A stretch of 64,000 nucleotides of DNA from Cytophagaceae bacterium. Lineage in GTDB: Bacteria > Bacteroidota > Bacteroidia > Flavobacteriales > Flavobacteriaceae. Under the pieces are notes generated by a model. It saw only the letters and a program-made list of their open reading frames with translations. It was not told where the DNA came from and did not search any database. Location: the NCBI GenBank assembly GCA_002710685.1, contig PALD01000054.1, positions 124,001 to 188,000 of the forward strand. The letters run 5' to 3'. Below, in pieces: positions 8,976 through 16,743 of the stretch. Positions within the stretch are counted from its first letter, which is position 1, and each line of letters begins with the position of its first letter. A program made the translations under genes and the position numbers.

Positions 8976-10211
8976 ATGCAAGCAGTCTATTCCCTAGCCA
9001 TCAAAGCCTTTCAATACGTGTTGCCGCTCACCGCTGGCATAAGCGACAAGATGCGGGATTTTGTGCAGGGCAGAAAAGGTGTTTTCCAGCTGCTGGAGCA
9101 AGAAATATCTGGCACAGACAAGACAATTTGGTTTCATACCGCCTCGCTGGGAGAGTATGAGCAGGCCGTGCCGGTAATTAAGGAAATCAAAAACAAATAT
9201 CCCGGTCACAAGATTCTCGTGACTTTTTTTTCGCCGTCAGGCTATAACAACAAGAAAAACAACAATCTAGCCGATGTGGTGACTTACCTACCGCTTGACA
9301 CCCCAAGCAATGCCAGGCGGTTCCTAGAGCTGGCAAGGCCAGAAATGGTGTTTTTTGTGAAGTATGAGTTTTGGCCCAATTTCCTTATTTCGCTTAAAGC
9401 GAAAGGTGTACGTACGTTTTTAATTTCGGGCGTGTTTAGGGAGAGTCAGCCATTTTTTAAATGGTACGGGGGCTTTATGAAAAAGGCGCTTACCACCTTT
9501 GAATATTTCTTTTTACAGGACAAAGTCTCACTTGCAAATCTCGATAAATTAGGGTTTAAGAATGCCGTAGTTAGTGGCGACACCCGGTTTGACAGGGTCT
9601 CACGCCAGCTAGAAATGGATAACACAGTTGATTTTCTTGAGCGGTTTATAGGTGAAAATCCCGTGCTGGTTTGTGGTAGTACCTGGCCTGAGGATGATGC
9701 TTTGCTCATTGATTTTTTAAATAGCACTGCTGTGGAAAAAAACATCAAGGTCATCATCGCTCCTCATGAAATCAAGGAAGAAAAAATACAGCGATTGATT
9801 GCTGCGTTGCAAGGCAAGGCGATACGGTTTTCATCGCATCAGGATAAGACAATTGAGAAAGCTCATTATTTTATTCTGGATACCGTGGGCTACTTGGGCC
9901 GTGCGTATAGTTATGCAGATGTCGCCTATGTGGGCGGGGCTGCCGGTGAGACGGGGCTTCACAATATCTTGGAAGCGGCGACCTTTGGCATCCCCATTAT
10001 TACGGGGGCGCATATTGATAAATTTCCAGAGGCCATACGTTTGCGGTCGTTGGCCGGGCTTTACACGGTGACTTCTTCCGCGGAAGCGAAAGAAATATTG
10101 GACCGTTTTTTTGCCGATGCAAAATTCAGGAACCAAACCGGGATGATTGCTGGGCATTTTGTACAGCAAAACACGGGCGCCACCCGGGCAATCATGCAGT
10201 ACCTGAACTAG
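8976..10211 (+). CDS. waaA: 3-deoxy-D-manno-octulosonic acid transferase (Kdo transferase)
   Basis: A 411-residue GT30-type glycosyltransferase that attaches Kdo from CMP-Kdo to the lipid A precursor at the inner membrane. The catalytic glutamate lies in HTASLGE (E60). The second Rossmann domain contains the family motifs VSGDTRFDRV, GSTWPEDD, IAPHEI, YVGGAAGETGLHNILEAATFGIP and FPEA. The N-terminal ~20 residues are hydrophobic and may act as the membrane anchor. The gene overlaps the convergent DUF2461 gene by 4 bases. Two dispersed palindromes lie inside it (9388-9404 and 10075-10086). Confidence 0.93.
   Translation: MQAVYSLAIKAFQYVLPLTAGISDKMRDFVQGRKGVFQLLEQEISGTDKTIWFHTASLGEYEQAVPVIKEIKNKYPGHKILVTFFSPSGYNNKKNNNLADVVTYLPLDTPSNARRFLELARPEMVFFVKYEFWPNFLISLKAKGVRTFLISGVFRESQPFFKWYGGFMKKALTTFEYFFLQDKVSLANLDKLGFKNAVVSGDTRFDRVSRQLEMDNTVDFLERFIGENPVLVCGSTWPEDDALLIDFLNSTAVEKNIKVIIAPHEIKEEKIQRLIAALQGKAIRFSSHQDKTIEKAHYFILDTVGYLGRAYSYADVAYVGGAAGETGLHNILEAATFGIPIITGAHIDKFPEAIRLRSLAGLYTVTSSAEAKEILDRFFADAKFRNQTGMIAGHFVQQNTGATRAIMQYLN
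9388..9404. repeat. dispersed palindrome copy (TTTCGCTTAAAGCGAAA)
   Basis: TTAAA-centred variant with arms TTTCGC / GCGAAA inside waaA; encodes SLKAK. Confidence 0.7.
10075..10086. repeat. dispersed palindrome copy (CTTCCGCGGAAG)
   Basis: Perfect 12-bp palindrome inside waaA; encodes SSAEA. Confidence 0.65.
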
Positions 10212-10870
10212 ACGCTTGTGGCCTGGTTGAGGTATTTTCTAAAAGGCAGCATCTCTTTATAGACCCTGATGACATGCTCGTCAAAGTCTGGTTTTAGAAT
10301 ATCTTTCTTGGTCAAGGTGTGCATAGCAGCAAAGGTTTTCTTGCGCAAGAGGTCTATATGCTCGTGGTCCTGGCTAAAACCCTTGGGGGCGGTAACGAGG
10401 CTGTCCCCGTCATCAATGAATTCAAAGGTGTCCTTAAAGCTCTTTTTGTTGATGATTTTCTTGAGTTCCTCACCATTGTAATCTATCGCATCGCGTATGC
10501 TCTTTAGAAGTTTTGGCCCCGGCTTATAAAAACCTCCGGCCAGGATGCTGTTGCCCACGCCTATCTGTATGTAGAAATCACCCTGTTTGGAAACTTGATC
10601 CAGGCCTGCGCCAAAGTTGTCTTTGTATATAGGCTTGTTAGGGTGATACAGTAGATTGTTATTTATGCGGTTGAGGGCTTTTCTCGCATCGGTATGTGTA
10701 TAGTTGGGGTCAACTTTTGAAAGCTTTAAGTCCATATCCTGTAACCATTGAATAAATGAATCGCGAACGAGCTTGTACCGTTTTCTGTTTTCATCCATCC
10801 ATTCTTTGTTATTGTTGCGCTGCAACGTGGTTAAAAAGTCAAAAAGTTCTTTCCAATTCATGCTTGACAC
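10208..10870 (-). CDS. DUF2461 domain-containing protein
   Basis: A 220-residue protein of the DUF2461/TIGR02453 family. Characteristic features are the N-terminal FLTTLQRNNNKEWMDENR helix, ALNRINNNLLYHPNKPIYKDNFGA, and the FYIQIGVGNSILAGGFYKPG segment. The family is common in Bacteroidota and has no established function. The start could be 10870 or the ATG at 10861 (MNWKEL). The gene overlaps waaA tail-to-tail. Confidence 0.85.
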   Translation of the reverse strand: MSSMNWKELFDFLTTLQRNNNKEWMDENRKRYKLVRDSFIQWLQDMDLKLSKVDPNYTHTDARKALNRINNNLLYHPNKPIYKDNFGAGLDQVSKQGDFYIQIGVGNSILAGGFYKPGPKLLKSIRDAIDYNGEELKKIINKKSFKDTFEFIDDGDSLVTAPKGFSQDHEHIDLLRKKTFAAMHTLTKKDILKPDFDEHVIRVYKEMLPFRKYLNQATSV

Positions 10871-10968
10871 CTGTATTTCATCTGCTAAAGGCTGGCCTTT
10901 AACGGTTTATTTACATTATTTGTGAATACTTTAGAAATCAAAATTACAATAGATGATTCTTATGCTGT

Positions 10969-10976
10969 TACATTTG
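10969..10976 (+). promoter_or_regulatory. Bacteroidota -7 promoter element (TACATTTG)
   Basis: A perfect TAnnTTTG element 19 bases before the ATG of the first small lipoprotein gene. This spacing fits a short leader. No matching -33 element is obvious. Confidence 0.55.
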
Positions 10977-10995
10977 TACCATAAAACAAACCAAA

Positions 10996-11223
10996 ATGAA
11001 AAAAACAATTTTTGTTGCACTAACCATGCTGATTACGGGAGTAAGTCTTACTTCATGTAGGGAAGCAGCACAAGATACTGAGAAAGAAACAGTAATTGTA
11101 AAAGAGGTTCAGGTTGAAAAGCAGGATAATGAAGGAATCCTTGAACGTACAGCTAAAAAAGTAGACAAAGAAGTTAATAAGGAAATCAATCAAGAGATAG
11201 ATAATATAGGAGACGATAACTAA
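10996..11223 (+). CDS. small CRE-type lipoprotein, paralogue 1
   Basis: A 75-residue predicted lipoprotein. A hydrophobic signal peptide ends in the lipobox SLTSC at about residues 17-21, so the mature protein would begin with lipidated Cys followed by Arg-Glu. The mature chain is charged and predicted helical (EKETVIVKEVQVEKQD... then a KEVNKEINQEIDN segment). It is the first of four similar small genes in this window (the next begins 60 bases downstream) that all carry Cys-Arg-Glu at the mature start. No function is known to me. Confidence 0.72.
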   Translation: MKKTIFVALTMLITGVSLTSCREAAQDTEKETVIVKEVQVEKQDNEGILERTAKKVDKEVNKEINQEIDNIGDDN

Positions 11224-11283
11224 GCTCTTTTGGAATTGAAAATTGCTATGAAAAAGAATTTTTTTAACCCAAAAAAAGAAATT

Positions 11284-11520
11284 ATGAAAACATATTTGAA
11301 AATGGGTCTACTGGCCCTTATGATGGCACTATCTCTTACATCTTGTAGAGAAAAAAGTGAAAAGGAGAAACTGATTGATGAGATGGAAGCAAGCGGCGCC
11401 GAAGTTAAGGAAAAACATGACGGTGACGAGAGCAAGATAAAGATGGAAACCGAAGATAAAGAGGTGAAGATCAAAGAGGAAGATGGCGAGACAAAAATCA
11501 AAGTAGATAACAATAATTAA
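11284..11520 (+). CDS. small CRE-type lipoprotein, paralogue 2
   Basis: A 78-residue predicted lipoprotein. Translation is placed at 11284 because MKTYLKMGLLALMMALSLTSC is a complete signal peptide with lipobox, while an upstream in-frame start at 11230 would add a charged stretch ahead of it. The mature protein starts Cys-Arg-Glu and is built from alternating Lys and Glu/Asp residues (KIKMETEDKEVKIKEEDGETKIKVDNN), giving a beta-like alternation. It follows paralogue 1 closely and ends at a strong terminator. Function unknown. Confidence 0.7.
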   Translation: MKTYLKMGLLALMMALSLTSCREKSEKEKLIDEMEASGAEVKEKHDGDESKIKMETEDKEVKIKEEDGETKIKVDNNN

Positions 11521-11545
11521 GATATCCCCTAAAACCCCCTAGGTC

Positions 11546-11580
11546 AAAAACCCATCCGCCAATTGCGGATGGGTTTTTTT
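11546..11580. terminator. bidirectional intrinsic terminator
   Basis: The stem AAACCCATCCGC / GCGGATGGGTTT with a short CAATT loop is followed by a T7 run on the plus strand and preceded by A5. It lies between the lipoprotein gene and the convergent S24 repressor gene, whose stop codon falls within the T-run. Confidence 0.9.
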
Positions 11581-12346
11581 ATGCAAGGCGGTTAACCTGT
11601 TTCTTTAAGTCTTCCATAGATTGTTGCAGCTCGCGCAGCAGGCTGCTCTCTGACGGAGAATCCAGGTGAAAGGTAAGCTTGCTGTTTACCTGCCATAGTT
11701 CCTGCACGTCACTCACATTTACCTCAAAGGGCAGGTACTCCTGGTTAAGGGAAATCAACAGCACCCGGCTGGGGTCTGGTAATTTTTGAAGTTTTTTTAC
11801 AACAACACTATCCTGCATCACCACCACATACACCCGGTTGTTATCTGCCTCATCCATGCTGGTGATGGCCTTTCCCAAAACCCAATCATCAGGATGAAAA
11901 TTAGGCGTCATGCTATCACCCTCAATTTGAAAACCCCTGTAGGTGGCATTGCGATATTGCGGTAATGGAAAATCAAAGGCCGGCAGTTGCCTGTACCACT
12001 CAACATCCTGCACGTTGTGAGGATAGCCAGCGGCGGCACGTTGATTGACAAGCACAAGGTTTTCATTATCGCCCTCGTCAACGGTAACAACCTTGGGGCT
12101 CACATCACCTGTGCCTGCCTTGAGGTATTTTTGATTGCTGTAGCCAAAAAGCCATAACGGGTTTATACTGTACAGCCTGAGCAGTTCTGTGACCACTTGT
12201 CCAGATAGTTTGGTTCGCCCACGTTCAATATCCGCAGTTGAATTTTTAATGCCAAGAGCCTCGGCAAACTCTGTCTGCGTAAGCTCCAGCTCCTCGCGCA
12301 CTTGCTTAAAGCGCCTTATGTCTCCTGTTACATCATTTATTCCCAT
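11579..12346 (-). CDS. XRE-family repressor with S24/LexA-like autoprotease domain
   Basis: A 255-residue regulator. Residues ~8-60 form a helix-turn-helix (RRFKQVREELELTQTEFAEALGI). Residues ~98-220 form an S24 peptidase domain with a candidate self-cleavage site A106-G107 (NQRAAAGYP), nucleophile S145 in IEGDSMTPN, and lysine K184 in VVVKKL. The last ~30 residues look like a coiled coil. Proteins of this kind are cleaved when RecA is activated, releasing DNA-damage genes. It is transcribed divergently from a radical-SAM/TIGR03915 repair pair, with two TGGA-N5-TCCA inverted repeats in the 89-base gap. The start at 12346 is preferred over a longer in-frame start at 12403 because it removes an atypical hydrophobic leader that would also overlap the operators. 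Confidence 0.88.
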   Translation of the reverse strand: MGINDVTGDIRRFKQVREELELTQTEFAEALGIKNSTADIERGRTKLSGQVVTELLRLYSINPLWLFGYSNQKYLKAGTGDVSPKVVTVDEGDNENLVLVNQRAAAGYPHNVQDVEWYRQLPAFDFPLPQYRNATYRGFQIEGDSMTPNFHPDDWVLGKAITSMDEADNNRVYVVVMQDSVVVKKLQKLPDPSRVLLISLNQEYLPFEVNVSDVQELWQVNSKLTFHLDSPSESSLLRELQQSMEDLKKQVNRLA

Positions 12347-12364
12347 ACAGTAAAAATACCATTT

Positions 12365-12381
12365 TTTGGAAATTATCCAAA
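12365..12381. promoter_or_regulatory. candidate operator 1 of the S24 repressor
   Basis: Inverted repeat TTTGGA-AATTA-TCCAAA with 6-bp arms and 5-base spacer, located 19 bases upstream of the repressor ATG. Its centre is 23 bases (about two helical turns) from the centre of operator 2. Confidence 0.6.
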
Positions 12382-12388
12382 CATTATG

Positions 12389-12413
12389 ATGGATATATTC
12401 CATAATAATGGAA
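12389..12413. promoter_or_regulatory. candidate operator 2 of the S24 repressor, with an overlapping inverted repeat
   Basis: ATGGA-TATAT-TCCAT (12389-12403) has the same TGGA-N5-TCCA plan as operator 1. It overlaps a second inverted repeat, TTCCAT-AATA-ATGGAA (12398-12413). The block lies directly upstream of a near-consensus -7 element TTATTTTG (12420-12427) of the radical-SAM gene, where bound repressor would block transcription. Confidence 0.58.
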
Positions 12414-12435
12414 AAATGCCTTATTTTGTGTCGCT

Positions 12436-13695
12436 ATGAATTTTGAAAGAATACAGGAAAAACTCAATATCCTTGCTGATGCGGCAAAGTACGATGTGTC
12501 ATGCTCCAGCAGTGGCAGCAAACGGGCAAATACCTCCAAGGGCCTGGGAAACAGCAGCGGTATGGGCATTTGCCACAGCTATACCGAGGATGGCCGGTGT
12601 GTGTCCCTCTTAAAGATCCTGCTTACCAATCACTGTATTTTTGATTGCGCCTATTGTGTGAGCAGGCGCAGCAATGATATCAAGCGGGCAGCCTTTAAGA
12701 TACAGGAGGTGGTGGACCTTACCATTAATTTTTACAGGCGCAACTATATTGAGGGGTTGTTCTTGAGCAGTGGCATTTTTCATACGCCAGACTATACCAT
12801 GGAACGTCTTATCGCTGTCGCGAAAAAGCTTCGTCTGGAAGAGAATTTCAATGGGTACATCCATCTTAAATCCATACCGGGATGCAGCGACGAACTCATG
12901 CAGGAAGCGGGTCTTTACGCCGACAGGCTATCCATAAATATTGAGATTCCCACTGTTTCTGGCCTCAAATTACTTGCACCAGAAAAGGACCATAAGGATT
13001 TTATCAAACCCATGGAAAAGGTGAAAAATCAAATCCAGGTCTATAACTCTGAAAAAAAGTTGATTAAGAGCACGCCAAAATATGCCCCGGCAGGGCAAAG
13101 TACACAGATGATCGTGGGGGCAACTGGCGAGAGCGATAAGGATATCATGTACAGCGCCGTGCATTATTATGCCACGTATAAGATGAAACGTGTGTACTAC
13201 TCTGGGTACGTACCGGTTTTAGAAGACTCCAGGTTGCCCGCGTTAACTACAGAGGTACCCATGTTGCGTGAAAATCGTCTGTATCAAACGGACTGGCTAC
13301 TGCGTTTTTATGGTTTTGATGTGCGCGAATTGTTAAATGATACCCACCCCAACCTGGATGTGGATGTAGACCCCAAGCTGAGCTGGGCGCTGCGCAATTT
13401 GCAGCATTTTCCGGTAGATATAAACAAGGCAGATAAACGCATGCTTGCCCGTATTCCCGGTCTGGGGATGAAATCTGTAAATAAGGTCATAAATGCCCGC
13501 AGGTATAGAAAGCTCAACTGGGAGCACCTTAAGGCCATAGGTGTCGCCCTTAACCGGGCAAAATTCTTCATCACTTGTGAGTCCCGAAACTGGGAGCGCA
13601 GGGACCTATCTGCCGAAAAGATAAAAGGAATGATTCTACAGGGTTCAGCAAGCAAGTACAACAAGTTTTATAACAATCAATTGACTCTGTTTTGA
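12436..13695 (+). CDS. putative DNA modification/repair radical SAM protein (TIGR03916 family)
   Basis: A 419-residue radical SAM enzyme with the cluster motif CIFDCAYC (C67, C71, C74). A C-terminal helix-hairpin-helix region (about 330-385, DINKADKRMLARIPGLGMKS) is typical of DNA-binding proteins. This matches the family described as putative DNA modification/repair radical SAM protein, which almost always neighbours a TIGR03915 gene, as it does here. The reaction is not known. The end overlaps the next start by 4 bases (TTGA), so the two are translationally coupled. Control by the divergent S24 repressor would make the operon damage-inducible. Confidence 0.88.
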   Translation: MNFERIQEKLNILADAAKYDVSCSSSGSKRANTSKGLGNSSGMGICHSYTEDGRCVSLLKILLTNHCIFDCAYCVSRRSNDIKRAAFKIQEVVDLTINFYRRNYIEGLFLSSGIFHTPDYTMERLIAVAKKLRLEENFNGYIHLKSIPGCSDELMQEAGLYADRLSINIEIPTVSGLKLLAPEKDHKDFIKPMEKVKNQIQVYNSEKKLIKSTPKYAPAGQSTQMIVGATGESDKDIMYSAVHYYATYKMKRVYYSGYVPVLEDSRLPALTTEVPMLRENRLYQTDWLLRFYGFDVRELLNDTHPNLDVDVDPKLSWALRNLQHFPVDINKADKRMLARIPGLGMKSVNKVINARRYRKLNWEHLKAIGVALNRAKFFITCESRNWERRDLSAEKIKGMILQGSASKYNKFYNNQLTLF

Positions 13696-14438
13696 CCTCA
13701 CAGTTAATATATGATGGAAGTTTTGAGGGGTTTCTTACCGCCGTGTTCACCATTTATGAATTGAAGTTGAAAGATGTAACCGTTGTACCTGCCCATCATG
13801 TTCAACAAGGGCTGTTTACAGAAGGGAGCCACGTGATTACTGATCAAAAGAAAGCAGACAGGGTATGGAAGGGGTTGCGGCAATTCGAGTTTTTCAGGAA
13901 AAATGTGTACTGGTCATCTTTTAGCGAAATTGCTGGTCATGAAGATGTGATGTTTGAGGCCATAAAATATGTGCTGCATACCCAGAACGGTAAAGATTAC
14001 GGGCATGAGCATGTTTTAAGGGTCGCTCAGGTTGCAAAAATGGTAGGCCGCGAGAAGCATCGCATGGATGCATTTATACGGTTTGAACTTACCCGTGATG
14101 GTATTTATTTTGCCAAGGTTGAACCAGATTTTAATGTCCTTCCGTTATTGATAAGCCATTTTCAGGAACGGTATGCTGACCAGTCCTGGATTATCTACGA
14201 CCTCAAGCGGGATTATGGCATATATTATGACATGATCAAAACGGTGTTCATCCATATTGATTTTAATGATGTGGATCTGGCCGGAGAACGTTTCCACGAA
14301 AGTGAAAAAAACTATAGTCAGTTATGGCAGGGATATTATGACCATACTAAAATAGCCTCGCGCATAAACCTCAAACTGCACACAAGGCATGTACCCAAGC
14401 GTTACTGGAAATATTTGAACGAAAAGAAACCGCGTTGA
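13692..14438 (+). CDS. TIGR03915 family putative DNA repair/metabolism protein
   Basis: A 248-residue protein whose N-terminal LIYDGSFEGFLTAVFTIYE and C-terminal HTRHVPKRYWKYLNEKKP segments match the TIGR03915/DUF4130 family, sometimes grouped with uracil-DNA-glycosylase-like proteins. It is the constant partner of the upstream radical SAM protein. The start is a TTG at 13692 overlapping the upstream TGA; the conserved YDGSFEG motif begins seven codons later and no in-frame ATG precedes it, so this unusual start is well supported. Its biochemical activity is unknown. Confidence 0.85.
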   Translation: MTSQLIYDGSFEGFLTAVFTIYELKLKDVTVVPAHHVQQGLFTEGSHVITDQKKADRVWKGLRQFEFFRKNVYWSSFSEIAGHEDVMFEAIKYVLHTQNGKDYGHEHVLRVAQVAKMVGREKHRMDAFIRFELTRDGIYFAKVEPDFNVLPLLISHFQERYADQSWIIYDLKRDYGIYYDMIKTVFIHIDFNDVDLAGERFHESEKNYSQLWQGYYDHTKIASRINLKLHTRHVPKRYWKYLNEKKPR

Positions 14439-14483
14439 TCAATATTTTATAATTTTAAATGGTAAACCAATAAACCTTAATTC

Positions 14484-14708
14484 ATGAAAAAACTGATTTT
14501 TGCGGGCATGATGCTGTTTTTTGCGCTTTCGCTGAACGCTTGCCGCGAGTCTACCGTAGAAAAGACCAATGATGCAGCCAAGGCCATAGGCGAAGATGTT
14601 GAAAATGCAGCCGAAGAAGCAGGTGATGCCATCAAGGAAGGCGCTGACGAACTCAATGATGAGATACAGGGCAACGATGAGGGCATGGCACAGGATGATG
14701 ATATGTAA
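14484..14708 (+). CDS. small CRE-type lipoprotein, paralogue 3
   Basis: A 74-residue predicted lipoprotein with signal peptide MKKLIFAGMMLFFALSLNAC; the mature protein begins Cys-Arg-Glu-Ser. The mature region is strongly acidic and Ala/Glu/Asp-rich (ENAAEEAGDAIKEGADELNDE), predicted as an amphipathic helix, and ends in an Asp-rich tail. It shares the DAIxEGAD/DAIEDA-type repeats with paralogue 4, which follows 150 bases later, and lies 45 bases after the TIGR03915 gene. Confidence 0.7.
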   Translation: MKKLIFAGMMLFFALSLNACRESTVEKTNDAAKAIGEDVENAAEEAGDAIKEGADELNDEIQGNDEGMAQDDDM

Positions 14709-14794
14709 AAAAAGACGCTCATATTTTTGATTTATAAATAAATATGAGGTTTTATTAATAATATTTTAACATATCAAAAAATTACAATCAAATC

Positions 14795-14826
14795 TTGCGG
14801 ATATAATGTTAATTTATATACTTTTG
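14795..14826 (+). promoter_or_regulatory. Bacteroidota promoter (TTG-N21-TActTTTG)
   Basis: The -33 TTG (14795-14797) and the -7 TACTTTTG (14819-14826) are separated by 21 bases, a full match to the Bacteroidota consensus. It precedes the ATG of lipoprotein paralogue 4 by 34 bases. Confidence 0.68.
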
Positions 14827-14860
14827 GCGCTACAATTAACACTAATAAAATAATTGAAAG

Positions 14861-15076
14861 ATGAAAAAATTAATGTACAGTGCATTTGCACTTTTCTTTG
14901 CAGTTTCAATCACTGCTTGCCGCGAAACCACAACTGAAAAAGCAGCTGACGATATGGAAGATGCTATCGATGATGCAGGAGATGCCATCGAGGATGCAGT
15001 TGATGATGCCGGTGACGCCATTGACAACGCAGCTCAAGATGTAGAAGATGAAGTTGACGGTGACGACGATATGTAA
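14861..15076 (+). CDS. small CRE-type lipoprotein, paralogue 4
   Basis: A 71-residue predicted lipoprotein with signal peptide ending SITAC; the mature form begins Cys-Arg-Glu-Thr. The mature chain is made almost entirely of Ala, Asp, Glu and Gly in tandem DAIDDAGDAIEDAVDDAGDAID units of about 11 residues, giving an extremely acidic helix, and ends DGDDDM. It has its own promoter and terminator, so it is an independent transcript, probably well expressed. Function unknown; the acidity suggests cation binding or surface charge, which is inference only. Confidence 0.72.
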   Translation: MKKLMYSAFALFFAVSITACRETTTEKAADDMEDAIDDAGDAIEDAVDDAGDAIDNAAQDVEDEVDGDDDM

Positions 15077-15104
15077 TTTATCGCGTTATTAACGTATAAT
15101 TTAT

Positions 15105-15140
15105 AATCCCGTGCGCCCTGCACACGGGATTGTTTTTTTT
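15105..15140 (+). terminator. intrinsic terminator
   Basis: The 9-bp stem AATCCCGTG / CACGGGATT with a 9-base loop, a single G and then T8 lies directly after lipoprotein paralogue 4 and before the convergent fabD stop. Confidence 0.9.
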
Positions 15141-16017
15141 AAATAACCGCGCTTTCGGTAGCTGTGCTCCTGTCAATTTTCTTAACCAGGCCTTGCAGGA
15201 CCTTTCCTGGGCCTACCTCTATAAACCGGGTTGCACCATCGGCAAGCATATTCTGTACAGACTGTGTCCATTTTACGGGAGCGGTCAACTGAAACAATAA
15301 GTTCTCCTTGATCATATCTGGGTCAGTCGTGGCAAATGTGTTCACGTTTTGGTAAATGGGGCAAGTAGGGTTGTTAAAGGTGGTCCCTTCTATCGCTGCC
15401 GCGAGTTCCTCACGCGCAGGTTCCATCAAGGGGCTGTGAAATGCACCGCCCACGGGAAGTACAAGGGCACGTTTTGCACCACGTTCCTTTAAGCGTTCAC
15501 AGGCTTCTTTTACGGCCTCGACCCCACCCGAAATTATCAATTGCCCGGGGCAGTTATAATTTGCCGCCACCACGGTGCCATCAACATCTGCGCAAACGGC
15601 TTCTACAATATCATCTTCAAGACCCAGTATTGCTGCCATGGTTGAGGGTTTGAGGTCACATGCCTTTTGCATGGCCTCGGCCCGCTGGGATACAAGTTTG
15701 AGCCCGTCCTCAAAATTAAGGACACCATTGGCCACCAGTGCAGAGAATTCTCCGAGGGAATGTCCCGCGACCATATCGGGCTTGGGATTGTCAAGTGCCT
15801 TGAACAATGCCACCGAATGTAAAAATATGGCCGGTTGCGTGACACGGGTTTCCTTGAGTTCCTCATCAGATCCGGTGAACATGATGTTTGTGATATTAAA
15901 ACCCAGGATTTCATTGGCCTGTTCAAAAAGCTTTTTTGCTTCCTCGCTTGCTTGATGAACATCCTTGCCCATCCCGCTAAATTGAGCTCCTTGTCCTGGA
16001 AATACGTATGCCTTCAT
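15139..16017 (-). CDS. fabD: malonyl CoA-acyl carrier protein transacylase
   Basis: A 292-residue acyltransferase that moves malonyl groups from CoA to acyl carrier protein for fatty-acid elongation in the cytoplasm. The N-terminal FPGQGAQFSGMG, the active-site serine S87 in GHSLGE, and the catalytic histidine H194 in GGAFHSPLM are all present, as is the C-terminal IEVGPGKVLQGL segment. The gene stands alone on this strand, not beside other fab genes. Confidence 0.95.
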   Translation of the reverse strand: MKAYVFPGQGAQFSGMGKDVHQASEEAKKLFEQANEILGFNITNIMFTGSDEELKETRVTQPAIFLHSVALFKALDNPKPDMVAGHSLGEFSALVANGVLNFEDGLKLVSQRAEAMQKACDLKPSTMAAILGLEDDIVEAVCADVDGTVVAANYNCPGQLIISGGVEAVKEACERLKERGAKRALVLPVGGAFHSPLMEPAREELAAAIEGTTFNNPTCPIYQNVNTFATTDPDMIKENLLFQLTAPVKWTQSVQNMLADGATRFIEVGPGKVLQGLVKKIDRSTATESAVI

Positions 16018-16081
16018 AATTAGTATGGTTTCTATTAAGATTTTACAAAAGTAATCTATTGCCCATGATTCTTCAATTGAA

Positions 16082-16117
16082 CAAAACGGCCATGAATATC
16101 ATCCATGGCCATTTTTT
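16082..16117 (-). terminator. possible intrinsic terminator
   Basis: Stem GGCCATG / CATGGCC (16088-16094 and 16104-16110) with a 9-base loop, flanked on the minus strand by GTTTTG. It lies downstream of the PNPOx-like gene. The T-run is better on the plus strand (T6), where no gene reads in, so the orientation is uncertain. Confidence 0.5.
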
Positions 16118-16150
16118 GGTTTTCATAGCAATTTTGAAACTCTTTATATT

Positions 16151-16651
16151 TTAGACCAGCAGCTTGCCGCTCTGTCCCACATCGGCTTTTTCTCCGGTAA
16201 TGGCACCTTTTGCCATCTTGAGCAAAGTGATGAACTTGTTGTTCTTGGGTTCCCAGTAACGGGCTTCTAGTGGGGTTATGCTCAGTGCCGTGATGTTGGG
16301 GTCATCAATGCCATCAAAGTAGGTGTCATCTGTCTTTTCATATAGTTCCTCGATGGGTTTCCTATCCGTGATGATGGCGGCATCAGCATAAATGCTCAAA
16401 AACTCCATGCTTCCCGGTTTTGAGTAGATAAGCTGTACAAATGAGTCGTGCTTAATGTTAACGTTGTGGTCGCTATCTGCACCGCTCAAGAACCATATAT
16501 TTCCTTTTTCATCCACCCTTTTGGTGCTCATGGGCACCACGTCCAGGGGCTTGTTGCCCAGGTTTGTGGCCAGCATGCAAAAGTCTATATCTTCCGCCAG
16601 GGCGGTGATTTTCTTCCTTGCTTCTTCTTCGGTCAAATTATGTGTGCTCAT
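16151..16651 (-). CDS. pyridoxamine 5'-phosphate oxidase-like protein (general stress protein 26 type)
   Basis: A 166-residue FMN-binding split-barrel protein. Visible are the strand DIDFCMLATN, MSTKRVDEKGNIWFLSG, a VQLIYSKPG strand with the SIYADAAII segment, and the C-terminal ARYWEPKNNKF. It resembles B. subtilis GS26-like Pyridox_ox_2 proteins, which bind flavin but have no settled reaction. It stands alone between fabD and the fructosamine kinase gene. Confidence 0.82.
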   Translation of the reverse strand: MSTHNLTEEEARKKITALAEDIDFCMLATNLGNKPLDVVPMSTKRVDEKGNIWFLSGADSDHNVNIKHDSFVQLIYSKPGSMEFLSIYADAAIITDRKPIEELYEKTDDTYFDGIDDPNITALSITPLEARYWEPKNNKFITLLKMAKGAITGEKADVGQSGKLLV

Positions 16652-16743
16652 CGCTTTTTTATTTTAAAGGTAGCCATATTCCAGGGTCATATATTTCAAA
16701 GGAATCACAATAATTCAATGATAAAACATAAAGTATGTTAAGG

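Noticed and set aside
14709..14794. Additional tiny gene between lipoprotein paralogues 3 and 4
   Set aside because: The stretch is AT-rich with no start-stop frame of useful length and leads into a clear promoter.
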